NCBI GenBank assembly: GCA_946807835.1
Contig: OX327699.1
Span: 17,596,014 to 17,660,013, forward strand
Length of the DNA stretch: 64,000 bases
From: Ailanthus altissimus
Taxonomy: Eukaryota > Streptophyta > Magnoliopsida > Sapindales > Simaroubaceae
Reading direction: 5' to 3'
The first letter of the stretch is position 1, and the number at the start of each line of letters is the position of its first letter. This document shows positions 1 through 14,068 of the stretch, in pieces. Position numbers and translations under genes: made by a program. The notes under the pieces are model-generated. The model was not told the origin of the DNA, searched no databases, and saw only the letters and a list, made by a program, of their open reading frames with translations.

Positions 1-3000
1 ATGTTCAAGTCAATATATACAGATCATATTATAAGAATATTAGGCAAGATCTGTCTTCCAAGTTCCCAGTAAATGAGGGATATGAACAGTATTTGAACAA
101 TTTATGAAATGAATTTTAATGCTTTAAAAGTAGTTTTTCCTCTTGTGCAATCCAGTCCCCACCACATTCTAATACAATGGGCGTACCAAAACCATTAACA
201 GCAATTCATCGTGGTTTCTTTATCTTTCCTCTCGATTTCATATTAGATATAATTATAAATCAAAATTAATATTCATATAATATAACCGATCTATTATGTT
301 AAATTATTAAAATAAATATTTAAAAAAATTTAACTAAAAAATTCATAATGATTAGTATCATGTTAAATTATTGAGATAGATATTAAAAAAAATTAATTTA
401 GGAATATGTAATGATTAAAATACGAGAATTAATAGCTTTTAACAAAAATTATGAAAGAGTATTATAACATTTTACAATTAAATATGTATATCACTAATAC
501 GGATCTCTCTATAATAGAAAGATGAGAAAAACTTTACAAATAATAATTTGATTTGGAATCACAACTTTATAAGAAATTTTCATATACTAAGTTAGTTATC
601 ATTTCATTAATTATAATTTAATTAGTATTGAGTCTTTGTACATAATAAACTTATATCTAGTAATTATCTTTAATATTCAAAAACAACAGTTCAAATAAAT
701 TATTTAAATCGTCAATGATTTTATGATGGTTCAAATCTATTATTATTATTAATATATAAGTTTATATAGAAAATAATAAAATCCAACATTTCAGTCTTGA
801 ATTAAGATTTTCTCATAAATTAAATTTATTTAAGCCTTTTAAAGATCTTCTACACATATTAGCACTTAGCCATGATTGTCAATATCTATCTTTTTACTAT
901 TTTTTTTCTTTATCAATTACTAATTATATATTGTGTTTGCTCAAGCGAAAGCTTAACTTAAAAAAGGATCCTAATCCTTAGCTGAAAACTAGAAAATTAA
1001 TTATATGTGTAAGAGGTTCTAGAAAAATCTGCATGCATAAATTTTCTTTTTTTTATTAAAAAAAAAAGAACTTTATTTTGAAATAGAGAGAAATTACGTG
1101 CAGTTGAGGCCTTGAGCGTTAGATAATAAATAAAGAACCTAATTAAATTGTTTTTAGTTCATTCAATGTTGACCTAAGCGTTTTCTATTTTGAGTTTTTA
1201 ACTGCTTTTATCCATCCATTATTCATATGTTAAAAGGAATAAACATTAGTTTCCACATTTGTTCGGAAGCAACCATAAGTAGTTAATTATTAGTTAAGTA
1301 AGAGGAAAAACAAAGCGGAGAAGAAAACAAAAAAGGTTCAAAGATTTGATTCCCCATGAAGCTTCCATCTTGATTGGTTAATTAAGCTTTGTTTTAGTGT
1401 GGGCATATTCAGTCTTTAACAAAATCGACCAGGCAATATACAATTTTCTTGTGAAGAACAGATTTGATACTCTCCAATTAATCAGGAGGATGCCTAATAA
1501 AACACTCCAAACAACAGCTAATAACATATCTTAAACAAAAGATTAATCAACTTGTGAAATGCAAGTTGTATGCGTCTCATCGTGACTTTTTAAGCTAGTT
1601 TATGCACAAAAAGTAAAAGGCCAGCAATTTCTCTGCATACAGGTTCGGTTAGAACTTAGCAAAACGAAAAAGATATTCTCCAGCTGGTTCCGAAAACTAA
1701 AATATGATTTCTTAAATTAATCAACTTATAATCTCGACTGATTTTGTTGTTTTCTATCTCCTACAAGTCTTTGACCTGTTACTTGACGAGATTTAAAGTC
1801 AGATATATCAATGCGCATAACGATTATGATTTGATTTGAATCACATCAGTTGAGATTTTAGCCTTCAATCTATAATTTGATTAGAGGTGGGTTAATCAAT
1901 GGAATACAAATTCTGAATTCTAACTTTATAAGCCTAATATTGTAATATTGTAATATACAAAGTGTAGTGATAGACTTACAAAGTTATATTACAAAGTGGA
2001 ATGAATAAATAAAACCGAATTGCGGGTTTATATTTCAAACCTTTGTATTAATTGTAGAATAGCTTTTCAAACTTGGAATAGCCATAGTTGGTGCATAAAT
2101 ATTTAGGGTACATATCATGGTTAGATTTTTGGCGCTCTTATATTTCTATTTGAATCTTAATCTGGAAGACAACTGGTATAGTGCAACTAGCATATATATA
2201 TTTTTACTGTATAAAAAAATCCTGTTATTGCATATATAAATGTATAAGAAACAAGAAACAAACGTATCTTCAAGATCGTTATCTTTTTTTTTAAACATCA
2301 TTAGCAATATCAATCTTTGACAAGACAAAGGGTTAGATCCGATTGTAGTGTGACTACCAAACAGAAAACTCTCAAAAAAATTTGTTCAGATTTTCATGCA
2401 GAAGATCCTTAATTTGGACATATTCTATATGGATGTAGATTGTTATTGAATTTAGTTCTTGATCATTAAGGAGATCGTGACTGGTCTTCGAGAATCTTAG
2501 CTAGGTTATGGAAAATAATTATATAAACGACAACTAATTTCTGATTATAGAGTACTTAATGACCCACTAGCGCTTTGTATTGGGAGATTATTAGGTTTGT
2601 GGGGCATAATGAAAAGATCATAAAGCGTTCTTTGTTGCTACATAAGTGGATGAGATCATAATGCATATCATTGTTGCTATTGCTAATAGAGACGTAATCA
2701 TAATTTATATATGCAAATATACACAATTAGGTATAAAAATGAAGTGCTTTATTCCCAGTTGAGGAGAGAATAACAATCCAAGTTCAATAATATTATGTTC
2801 TTATCATTGTAGCAAGATGGATATACATGTTGTTCACCACGCGATACACGTATAAGGTTAAGGACCCACAGCTGTCGAACTTATGTAAATTTTAAGTCAG
2901 CAATCAACGTTGAGTGATCTCGAACAAAACCCTACTAACTCATTTCATGATTTATAGTTTTGTGGCTTCATCAGTTTATCAGTGAAACTAACTAAGCTAG

Positions 3001-6000
3001 TCAAGCATAAGAATGGTTTATGATAATGGTAATTAGATGAAAGTGAAGAAGACATCAATTATGGTTTTTGTCAATGATGATCAAGAATCCTGTGTTTCTA
3101 CACCAGTCTCGACACAAGAGTAGTGTATGTTGGGTGTGCTTTTATCATGATTATGTAATGTATCTAGATATATAAAGTGTATTCTAGATGCTAGTTAGCA
3201 CGTTTGTTCTTTATCAATTTGCCTCAAATGTTGTAGAAATGGCTTGTGCTACGTTTCTTAACAATTCATGCAGATCCCAATAGCCGAAAAGTCACTTTTG
3301 CATTTAATTCAGCATGGGTCAGCCGACTTTGCCCCCACAAATTAAGATTTTTCAATAAAATACAAAACTTAAATTTACTGACGAGTAACTGCCCTAGATG
3401 ACAAGCAAGTACTACAATTAAATTGAAAAAGACGACTGACAATATTTATGAAAGATCTCACCTCATGCATGCATAATGCATTTGTCAAGGGGACATATGA
3501 TTACGAAGTGGGATGGAGAAACTGTGAATCCGTATTTATGACGGATAGACAAAAACGGATTCATCATAGTAGTTAGTTTCATATATTCAACCTAAATTTG
3601 TTGACACAGATAGTAAAATATACCTGCTTAATTAATTAGAAATCATAATATAATACGTATATATAGAATTTCTGAGGAAAATGGTTTTAAGCTATGTTTA
3701 CTTGTCTTAGTTGTGGGCTTGTATTTATTTCGCAAGACATAGCAACCTAAAGTGAGCGTGTGAGCACAAAAGCAACCTCACACAAAAGCAACACAAGTGA
3801 GCACTGATGTCAGATTTTATAGGCAAACTTTTTAGCATTGAACTGCAGACGAAGGTTAATCTTATAATTAACATCAACTTTTGATGAGTGGTTGTGATTT
3901 GTGGGGTTAGCCTCGTTTTCTTGCGAAGAAAAGACTCGTGACGGAGCTCCCTTTTTATAGTCTTCTTAATAATGGAGTCCTTTTCCTGCAACTACGTATA
4001 ATTAAGGGCGTATACAAAATGCCAATACCAAGAAATTATAATTACCGATCTTTACGGAATCAGAAGCGGGAGAAAAAGTTCTTCCACTTTTATTACTCAA
4101 AAACATCTACTATACAGTACACATACGAGCTAGCAAATCACTGTCCCGATGAGGAAGCAAAAAGACGGATCAACTCTTGACTATATTGAACGCACAAAGT
4201 CTGTTTTTGACAATGTAGCAGCACTGCAGCTATTGGACCCCCTAGCAATTTGATACCACGAACAAACAAAAAGCAGACAAACTTGTAAGAGAAACCAGAA
4301 ATAGTACTACTGAAGAGTGGTTTTGAGAAGAGACTCTAAAGAAACCCTAATAAGATATTGTGGGCTGTCAAGTTGTATTAAGAGAGAGAAAGAGAAAGGC
4401 AGAGAGAGTAGGGTTTGTGAAACCGCTTAGTGTCGGGGTGGTGGGGAGAAACAGCCCGCGGTTTTCTCTCACCGGTCACCACCATTTTTTTATAAGAATT
4501 TTTTATAAATAATCTCTATTTTTAAGTCTTTTTCTTTTTTAACTGTAAATAAATGAGTTAATTTTTTTAACTAAAAAATAAAATAAATAATTATATGTTT
4601 GAGTTATATTTTTTTCCTTAATCAAACGTTAGAATCAGCCATATTTTAAGAAATTTAAAATTTTACAGATTTTAAAATTTTATTTTATAAATATATAAAT
4701 ATCAAAGTGTAATAAAATAAAAAATAAATAAAGTGAATAAAAAGAAATAAATTAATTAAAAAAGAAATAAAAAAAATTTAAGAATCATTCCTGCACACAT
4801 TCACAAATGCGTGAGTTGATTTGCGCGCCCCATTCGTGTCGATGTGAATGGGGTGCGCAAAGTTGACATTTTATTTAATTAATTTTAATTTATTTATTAT
4901 TTAAATTCTACTTACATTAAAATATAATAAAAATAAAAAGAATGGCCATTTTGGAGATATAATTATAATTAAGTTAATTTATTATTATTTATTTATAATT
5001 GAAAAATAAAATAAAATTTTATTAAAAAGAGAAAATAGAAAATTTTCAATCACGCGCTTGTGTTGCATGCCCCGCAAAATGTTTTTTTAAAAATTTTTCT
5101 TAACTTTTTTTTTATTTTTTATAATATTTTATAGTTTAATAATTATTAAATATGAAAAAAATCATTAAGTAAATTATTAAATATCTTTGTTGAAACAATT
5201 TACTAAATTAAAAATATTAATTAAATAATTGATATGTTTAATTCTAATTTAATAATTAAAATATAATTAATAAAATAAAATTAAAAAAAGAAAAGAAAAT
5301 CAAAGTCCCTTAATTTGCACAAAAAAAGGCTGTGCTAAATAATTCACGCATGAGAAAGGATTTTGCAATTCTTTTTTCAATCCGTTAATTTTTAAATTTT
5401 TTAGATTTGTACTTTAGTTCATTTTATTTGACTCCATAACTTTATCACAACACAATTTACTTATTTTTCTCTTATTTTACTTATAATCTAATTATTTTTA
5501 TAATTCGATTTCATAGTATTTTTTAGAGAAATAGTTCAAAAGTTTTGGTGGAGAGAGAAAATATAAATCAGGGATATAATTATTGTTTAATTATTTATTT
5601 TTATCTAATAAATATTAACCATTAAAAAAATAGCTTAAAATAAGGATCATGAAATTTTTATTTTTATTTTTTGTTTGGTTTATGCACCAGTTCAATTCCC
5701 CTGTGCTTCCCGTGGTGGCTGTCAGTGTCATTTTAAAACTAATATTATCAATCGTCTTTTTATCCAAATTAGCTAGTCTCTAATTTCTAATATCCCTCTT
5801 ATTATACAAATTATACAATTATCTGTGTTGTCATTGTTCTTAATCTGTCGGTTTCTTGATGATTTGAGATTTATATTTGGATTGAACAATATTAATAATA
5901 AGATCAATTGAAATGATATATGTAATACAACTGTGAGTTATTGCTGGATTCGAATATAAAAACTTTAAATAATATCTACTGAAATTATACGAAATTTGTA

Positions 6001-8880
6001 AATATTTTAAATTTGGAGTCATTGATATACATATATTAATTCAACGACAAGTATGAGTTTTAAATAAGTTATAATATTAGTTACCATATTACCATAAATA
6101 ACAAGTTTAAATTAAAATATAAATAACATCGATTGAGATTATATAAAATTAAAATAGAGAGATATTAATAAATAAAAAATTTAAAACATTAACAACATCT
6201 AACGAATATTATAAAAATTATAAACAATTAATTAACCAAAAAAAAACATTAAATCTATCAATTAAAGAATAATCAATAATATTAGCATTCTTTCTTTATT
6301 GGCATACTTTTATATGCATATTAAGTTGATCTTAAACTCAAAGAGAAAATCCAACAAAATGAAATATATAATTCTGCATTATTTTCTTTTTGACCCACGA
6401 AACTTCATTTTAATTTTAAATTAAATGTACCACCATATAATTCATCAAGAGCTCATTCTCTCTCTCTTTTTCTGATTGGATTTTCTATGAACTGAGACAA
6501 GAAACTTGAAAAATACATTTTTCTCGTAAAAGAAAATTTTTCTGGATTTGTATGCTACTTGTATTGCTTCGTTTTTTCTTTTTTGTCATATTATTAATCA
6601 CTCTTAATTCGGATACTAATTAGGGTAAGTTTTTGTATGCATGTAGCTGCAGAACTGATCGTCATTGGTAATCTCAACTCGCAGCTTCTGTAGATTATAT
6701 TCACTTGACACGTGAAAGTCTTTTGTGAAAGACACGTCCACTTATATAGAAAATTCACATGCTCAAGATTAATAAAGTTCTCTCTAATCAATTCTTATTT
6801 CTCCTCGACATTCGTTCTCCTCCTCCAAAGTCCAAGTCTCCTGTCTTATTTTTTTCTTTCACTTTTTTGCCTCAAAATTGTAATTGGAGGAAACAATCTT
6901 GCCAATGAAAAAACACCATGTCACTGCATTACTCGCAAAGAACAACATTTTTTTATTACAAACAAAGTAATGTGTTAATCCTTTTGTTTTCTTTAATATT
7001 CTTGTGAGAGAAGTCCTACTTGCTAATTATTTTCTTTAATATTCTTCAGATAATTATTGCATAGTCTCTTTAATTAATTAAATAATCCATCTTTGTTCAT
7101 CATTGTTAATATTCATTTGTAATCATATCGATATACATGAAATGGCCACTAGCTGGCTGCTAAGAAACAATGGTAAATATGCCATCATATCTTAGAAGAA
7201 AGAATGTAGAAATTTCCGGAAAAGTTCACCTTTGAAACTTGAACCAAATCATTTCCATTTTAGAATTTTAACAAACTTTACGTTTTAAGTTTGCACCAAG
7301 TTATTGCCTCTTTATTCGTACAAAAATTCAAAAAGGATTTCTATTACTTTCTTCTTTTCCTCTGCCTTTGATTTTCATTGCAAGGTTAGGTGTTAATTGT
7401 GAGTTTCTATAGCGCAAGCTCCTGATATATCATTATCAGGCTTTCTTCTTTTTTATTTTTTTGGAACATGATATATCAGATTAAGTAGACTGAACCCACG
7501 TGTCTGGAATTTATTCATGTTATGTAATATGTCTAGCATGTGGGTCAGATTCTTCATAGGTCTTCGGCAAATACTGTTGCTGGGTTTGCAATGGTGGTTT
7601 TCGATTTCTGCAAGGAAAAAAACAAAAGAAAATGGCGAGCAAGTAAAAACTTTTGCATGCAATCCTATATTGCGTAGATGGCTAATTTACACATGCATAT
7701 TCATTATCTTTTCTGTTTCTTTTTTTGAACAAAACAATACTTTTAACATCAACTCCTGTCTGATTATTTCCAATACTAATTACAATTTAATGAGTTAATT
7801 ATCCTATATAATCACAAACAACGATGAGTCAATATCGCCACCTTCAAATTGCAAATTTTATTCGACTCGGTCTTACCCACCATGAGAGAAAAATGATAAT
7901 AAAAACGACCATTATTTCGAATAACAACAACAATATAATGATAACAAACAGTTTTGTCACCTAGGTGAATTAAGATAGGTTATGAGACCACTAATCGGAA
8001 ATAAAATATAGAGGCCTACTATTATCAATTTGGAACCCTACAAATTCCCGGCCCTCATGCAGTAACGCCAATTATCATAGTGTCTTAATATCATTCTTAT
8101 TATAATTGTTTTTTTTGTTTTTGGATAAGAAAGAGTATTTAGTTGCAATTGTATATCATCAATGGTATTTGAACGTATAGCATTTAATTGCGTGTCCCTA
8201 AAACCCTATATTTCATTGTTAATTTAACTTAGGTGAATTACGAATGAGATATATAGATGCCATCATCCTTAATTCCAATTTCTTTGAAAAAAAAAGGGAT
8301 TAGCTTGGCCGCGTATTTAATTTAGTTAACAGAATACTAAAAATATTATATATACATTGGAAAGAAAATTCCGAATTCAGTAATAAGAAAAGCGAACAAA
8401 GAACAAACGAGGGGCCATCAACTCATTTGAATTTGTGAGCTCAGAGTACGGGACCCAACTCAGCAATATTTTCAGTGAGAGAAAGAGATGGGCTGTTTTC
8501 AGTTTCTCTGTTGATAGCCAAAAATTTTATAAAAAAATTATATTTGCAAAAAAGTCACTTAAGCATACAAAGAACCTGACAGGGTCTATGTCTCCATGAT
8601 GCTAAGACCCCCCTTTTTCGTTTGAGACAAAAAAATGTGGGTCAAAATTTTCAGAGCAACAAAACAAAACATTAAATTAAATATATTCAAGTTTGTTTGA
8701 TTGCAGAGATTTCGGTGAAAAAGACAGAAAATATTGAAGTCACCACCCCCCACACAAGGATAAGAGTAAAGGAAAAAAAAAGCAGATTCCATTTCAATCT
8801 TAAGGCACCAAATGCTAATTATAAATATAATCATTTCTATAATCCAATATTTATATAATTAATTATTAACCTCTCATTTT
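1..8880. other. Intergenic region, no supported gene
   Basis: AT-rich sequence with only short open frames that resemble no family I know. Three things stand out. A GC-rich hairpin lies at 4820-4861. A purine-rich stretch at about 4380-4405, read on the minus strand, is CT-rich like a plant 5' leader and is followed on that strand by an 'AGGGTTTC' motif near 4340. A short direct repeat of 'CACAAAAGCAAC' lies near 3765-3795. The leader-like stretch could belong to an unrecognised minus-strand or non-coding transcript, but no coding exon follows convincingly. The last few hundred bases are presumably the bHLH promoter. Confidence 0.5.
4820..4861. repeat. GC-rich inverted repeat (hairpin)
   Basis: The left arm at 4820-4835 reads TTTGCGCGCCCCATTC. 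The right arm at 4846-4861 is its reverse complement with one mismatch, leaving a 10-base loop. The surroundings are strongly AT-rich, so the GC-rich arms stand out. No transposase or flanking duplication was seen. Confidence 0.7.
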
Positions 8881-8884
8881 GTAC

Positions 8885-8894
8885 CTATATATTC
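8885..8894 (+). promoter_or_regulatory. Candidate TATA box of the bHLH gene
   Basis: CTATATATTC lies about 85 bases upstream of the chosen start codon. That distance suits a TATA box with a leader of roughly 50-60 bases. It is inferred from position and sequence only. Confidence 0.4.
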
Positions 8895-8976
8895 TTTCAC
8901 TTGGTGCAACACTCTTGTTCTCAAGGCATTGCCTGCAATTAGCTGCAATTTTATCTTCATTCAAGTGAGAGAAATA

Positions 8977-10324
8977 ATGGAGTTCAGTGAGCATAGTTAC
9001 TTAGAGGAACTGTTAGCTCTAAGAAGAGATAGTACTTGGGAAAATTTTCCCACAGACATGAATCAGGACTTTTCTTGTGGGTGGAGTTATGATTGTTTTG
9101 ATCACGAGAACTCAGCAGCCATTTTTCCAAATTCTTTCTGTGAAGGTTTCCCTATGCCTCAGCTTCAACAAGACTTCAGCTACGGCTTCAATAATGAAGT
9201 CTATTGTCCTTTTGCTGATGAATTTGCAGCTCCACAGCTTACAGATTCATCGATGAACACACTTGACACGCCGCCATTTCCTCGTCAGGAAGAGGTTCCG
9301 TTGTCCATGTTAGAGGGTGAAGAGCCTAATTTGTTTGCTGAAGATTTGCAGAATTTGGAGATGCAAGCTACTTGCAAAGTTGAGCCAATTCTGGAGTCTC
9401 CGGATATCCCAGTTTTTAACATGGGAACTTGCCTGGAAAGGAAAAACAGAAGCAAGAAGTTGGATGGGCAGCCATCGAAGAATCTAATGGCTGAGAGAAG
9501 GCGAAGGAAGAGATTAAATGACAGGCTCTCAATGCTGAGATCAATAGTTCCTAAGATAAGCAAGGTAAAATTATAAAATGAGCTCCATTATTAGTTATGT
9601 GGATTTTCAAATTTCACAATTCATGAAAATGTGTGATTTATGTACATTGTCTAAACAAATTTGGTTTGTTTTCACTCTGCCTTTTTTATATAGATGGACA
9701 GAACATCGATACTTGCAGACGCCATAGACTACATGAAAGAGCTTCTAGAGAAAATCGGTAACTTGCAGCAAGAAATTGAAGTAGGTTCAAATCATTTGAA
9801 TACGAGCATTTTCAAAGATGTGAAGCCAAGTGAAGTTTTAGTGAGAAATTCACCGAAGGTATGGACTCTGCACCGCTCATTAAGACCTTGGAATGAGCTA
9901 GCTAAACTCAGATTAATTATTGAAATTCTGACTCGAATTCTCGGGGATGTTATGATTTTACAGTTTGATGTGGAAAGAAGAAATACCGATACTCGAATTG
10001 AGATTTGCTGCGCAGGGAAGCCAGGACTGTTGCTATCAACAGTATCAACACTCGAAGCATTAGGCCTTGAGATTGAACAATGTGTTATTAGCTGCTTCAA
10101 TGATTTTTCAATGCAAGCTTCTTGCTCAGAGGTACAAATTCTATTGCCCTACACCATTTTTTTTTTGGGGTTCCATTGTCTAGGCTAAGTAATGCTTATT
10201 TTGTATTAATTAATTATTTCATGGTGATAATTGATAGGAAACGGATCAGAGAGCAGTATTGAGTTCTGAAGACATAAAGCAAGCATTATTTAGAAATGCT
10301 GGTTATGGAGGAAAATGTCTGTAG
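8977..10324 (+). CDS. bHLH93: bHLH transcription factor, bHLH93/bHLH61 type
   Basis: Four coding exons can be read: 8977-9564, 9694-9858, 9964-10131 and 10238-10324. All introns are GT..AG and phase 0, and the product is 335 residues (about 351 in Arabidopsis bHLH93). The start is the ATG opening [15 protein letters not shown]; an upstream in-frame extension begins with a poor leader-like segment. The N-terminal half is acidic and unstructured. The basic region (about residues 168-182, [13 protein letters not shown]) joins a helix-loop-helix crossing exons 1-2. E and R of the E-box-reading triad are present, but the usual His is Asn, as in the ICE1/bHLH93 group. The C-terminus is ACT-like and ends in the family signature [13 protein letters not shown]. 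In Arabidopsis, bHLH93 (NFL) promotes flowering in short days and can pair with FAMA; a nuclear regulator of development is inferred here. Intron 2 is in frame and stop-free, so a 370-residue read-through form is possible. Confidence 0.93.
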
Positions 10325-13300
10325 GAACAATAAGAGTAAACGTAAATGGTTAAGTTTGTAGAGATAGGTCTCCTGATCTCTGTAATTTTTCATTGAGTGT
10401 TTTATATGAAGAGGTGTAATGACTTTTTTTTTTTCTTCCCCTTTTTGATTGTTAAATAAGCAATGTCTTACTCGGCGAGGCAGTGTAATATTTCCTTTAA
10501 TTTGAGGGATGTTTATGATGCTTTGGTATCCCATACCACAAAGAAAAAAATAAATAAATTTCCAAATTCCTGGGAACATTAGCAATTAGTCCTTGTAAGC
10601 TTATCCCAATACAGTTCTTAGTGTTTTCAAATGTTTAAGGATACACATTAAGTGTGGCTGTTGGCAACAAAATCTAAAAAGACAATCACAAAGCGATTTT
10701 AATACATTATGCTCGAAGACCCATGACCGTTAAAACTACTGATAATTATAGTTTGATAGTTTGCTTGATGTCTTATTGAAATTTCTGCGGTTCTATAAAG
10801 GACAGCCAATGGGCACTGGCCGCCCTGAATCTTGAAGAGTATATATACTTGGCCTATTAGAAGATAATCATTATAATTTTTCTATTTTTCTTTACTTGAT
10901 TTGTCTTTTATCCACATTTATCATTTAAGCGGCAAAGCTATAATGATTGTTTTTCCCTTTTTGTGGATTGGCATCTGGGATTATCTCTGAAAGTCTGAAA
11001 GCACCGAATTGGGAAAACGTGTATCCGCAGTATTCAGGGTTTGTTAAAAAAATTCAGAAGAAAGTTCGAATGAAATCTCTTATAAATCCCAAAAAAATAT
11101 ATCGACCTGAAGTTGATAGAAAAAATTGATTGCATCTATTTGCTTCAGAACCTGATTTATTTTCTTCACATTTGTATCTCACTCTGTCTGTAAATATCTC
11201 CTGACATTAACAATCTTGGCATCAATCAGCAAGAGTTTCAGAAACCGAAAAGGGAACTTCATCTTCAACCATATTATGATTCTAACAGGCAAACAAACGC
11301 ATCATGCTCTATAAACTTAAGCCAAGAGTACAATACCATAACAATGTCCCCACGACAAGGCGACTATTGTTTTGTTAAGGAACCAAAAATTTTACATGCA
11401 TACAATGCCAAATCCATAATTTGTACAGCCAATTGGAATACGCTGCTAAATTATTAGCATAACGCCCAAACATATAAAGAAACAAAAGCAGTCTGTAGAT
11501 AGTAAGCATATCAATATAATACACTGCCTTTTTAAATTTTTATAATTGTTAAATCAGTCAAGTCTTGTCTTTCATCGCTTTTAATCTTTAATTTATGCTC
11601 TCATTGGGATCTGGGTTTCACTGTCAAATGACATGAACCTGAACTGACTTTGCTATCTCCAATAAGCGACAATGATCCAAAAGAACGAAAGAGGGCCAAA
11701 CTTTTTTGGAAAAGCAAAATGATAGCACTAATAATTCTACATAAAGTTCCCAAGTCACAGCAGCCAGAAGAAGCTGAGAAATTTCCAGAGTTTCTACGGA
11801 TCTTTTCTTACCCAAAAATTTTAACTTTTCCAGGGTCATCATCGCACTGTATTTGATATATTTGAGCATGTAGAAATATGAACGGTCCTTCAACAAACAT
11901 ATCCACGAGAAGTATCCTCATTCCAGTGGCCTGTGCTTGGTATTAATCTGTCTTTATTTCTTTAACACTCACAGGAATGCCCTGGAACAATAAGGTTATT
12001 AGACCCAGATCAAATTATTAGGAGTTTCGTTGGATCAATCCCAAGGTTACAGGAAAATTAAACGTCTCCACATCTTACCTTGAACTCACAATAATCTTAT
12101 TGATTTCAGATTATAAGAGCGCTCGCCAGTAAATCTAGATTGTTTATTAAAACTTCTAGTTGATCAAATACTACAAAAACGTCACTCTAGTGAATCACTT
12201 TCTAGTATTTGTATTTCTTGTTCGTTTTGGTGTCACTAGAATTGCCTCGTAACAATATCATTTTATCCATAGATGAACTTCTTTTAGTTCCCAATTGGAA
12301 TCATTGATTTGGAAGAACAATAATAAAGGAATCATGTAACAGATAGTAGCTTCGAAGTGACATAATTATTATAAAAAAATAAAGACGGACACTTGTCAGG
12401 CATAGCATAAATGAAGTCATATTTCATACAGCCGACAATAATTGGGTCTGGGGTTTCTTGAACCAATAATTAGATTCTTTCCTTCAGCCCACCAAAATAT
12501 CAATGTAAGCCCAATCGACCAAAAAAAGTCTTGGACCTTTTGTTGAGGTCCGTGGCCTATAATACCTTCTGGGTTCATTGAGTTTACAAATTTGGGAGTG
12601 GTGCTTTTAATTGGTCACTTATTTTTCTCTTCTTTTGAAAACGAGCGTTTCAACCTAATGTAAGAAATATAAAACAGATTGGTTTGAAATAATTAGTAAT
12701 AGATATGATCCTGTCCGACCCAATAGATTTGATTTAAAGACAATCCTGATAGATCCTTAACCTAAAGTATCAGTAATTAAAACAGGAAACAGTGCTTTAT
12801 TTTCTAATTTATCATTGGTCTGATGCCATAATTATGTGTCCATTCAGAAATCAAAATTTTGAGAGCAATTCCTAGAGTGGGGAATCACAACGAGCAAGAG
12901 ACACATTTGCAAGAAAGGAAAGCAACATCCATCAGTGTACTTAGATAAGGCCCCAAGTGGCAATTTTCGTGATGTCCTAGTCGGTTATGAAATCATAATG
13001 TTCTCCACTTGTTATGAAAGTGGAATTTGAAGCACCGCCAAATTGATATATTATTGGATATTGAAAATTGATATGACCCGGACCTAATTTTTTTTTTTTT
13101 TTTTTTTGAGTCAGTTCACTTCACATGCATCATCATGATTTATATTAATATTATCCTTATGGCCGGATAAGCCTATCTATGCATAGTGCTCGCTCCATCT
13201 GCAATGTGGAAAATGCATTTTCACTTCAGATATATAACATGCCGATTTCCCCGTAGGACCTGAAAATAACTATGAAATATAGAATTAACAGACGCTCGAG

Positions 13301-14068
13301 ATACCAATTATTATGTGAAGGTGATGAAGCAAGATCAATGAGGTTGAAGACATATCATACCATGCTTATTTCTCTTTGAAATTTCGGCGAAGAAACTTTC
13401 TAAGCACCCGTGATTATAACAATGAAAAATTAGTGATAATTACTACTGCACGAGAGAAGCAACATCATGCAAATGTAAGAATTTTACTACTAATTCGTGT
13501 GGAGGTGGGGCTCAAGCATGATTAATATTAATACATCTTGATGCGTGGAGCTTAATTATAATCCATGGAAGAGAAATTAACACAATTGAATTGGGAGGAA
13601 GATGAAAAAGACAATATTACCTTAACACACGAGAGAATGGGCAGCCGTTGTGAAAAAAACTTGCGACTTCTCTTCTCCACGGACGAGAAAGTGGAATAAT
13701 AGAAAAGTAAAATGATAACGATTAGTGAATGGAATGGTGAAAAAGCATTCATGAATGAAAATGCTAATAGGACCCAGCAACCAACTGCTCTTGTTCCGTA
13801 CTCCCCCTGGGATTGTACTTCAAAATTATTAGGTGCCCAACCCACCCACGATCCCAAGAGTTATTAAAAAAAACGAAAGGAAATAAATAAATCGTGAGCA
13901 TCGACAAGCAACAACCCCACCTCACCAAACCAGCAGCAAAAGCTAAGGTGTACTCCATTTGATATTTTCCAATTTAATTCCTATACGTTGGGTTCATTTG
14001 AAGAAGTAAGAATTTACGTGAAGGAATATCGAAGAGGGCTTAACTAGGAAAAAGCAACAGCAGTGTTA
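10325..14068. other. Intergenic region between bHLH and membrane-protein genes
   Basis: The first part holds the bHLH 3' UTR. I found no convincing coding exon on either strand. In Arabidopsis, as I recall, a DUF1195 gene (At5g65650) lies at this position; I see no counterpart here, but I do not know its sequence well enough to exclude a diverged or spliced copy. A poly-T run occurs near 13089-13107. Confidence 0.45.

Noticed and set aside
3725..3991. Minus-strand open frame of 88 codons near a leader-like CT-rich stretch
   Set aside because: No recognisable motif, low-complexity content and no supporting splice sites.
4014..4360. Possible microRNA precursor or miR156/159/319-like sequence on the minus strand
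   Set aside because: Only short partial matches such as AGGGAGCTCC were seen; no mature sequence and no matching hairpin arm.
9285..9563. Open frames on the opposite strand of the bHLH gene, and similar antisense frames in the WAVH and HEMA exons
   Set aside because: They overlap strongly conserved coding exons in other frames and show no family resemblance; they are codon-structure shadows.
11624..11896. Counterpart of the Arabidopsis DUF1195 gene between the bHLH and membrane-protein genes
   Set aside because: The translated frame shows nothing I can tie to that family and my knowledge of the family's sequence is insufficient.
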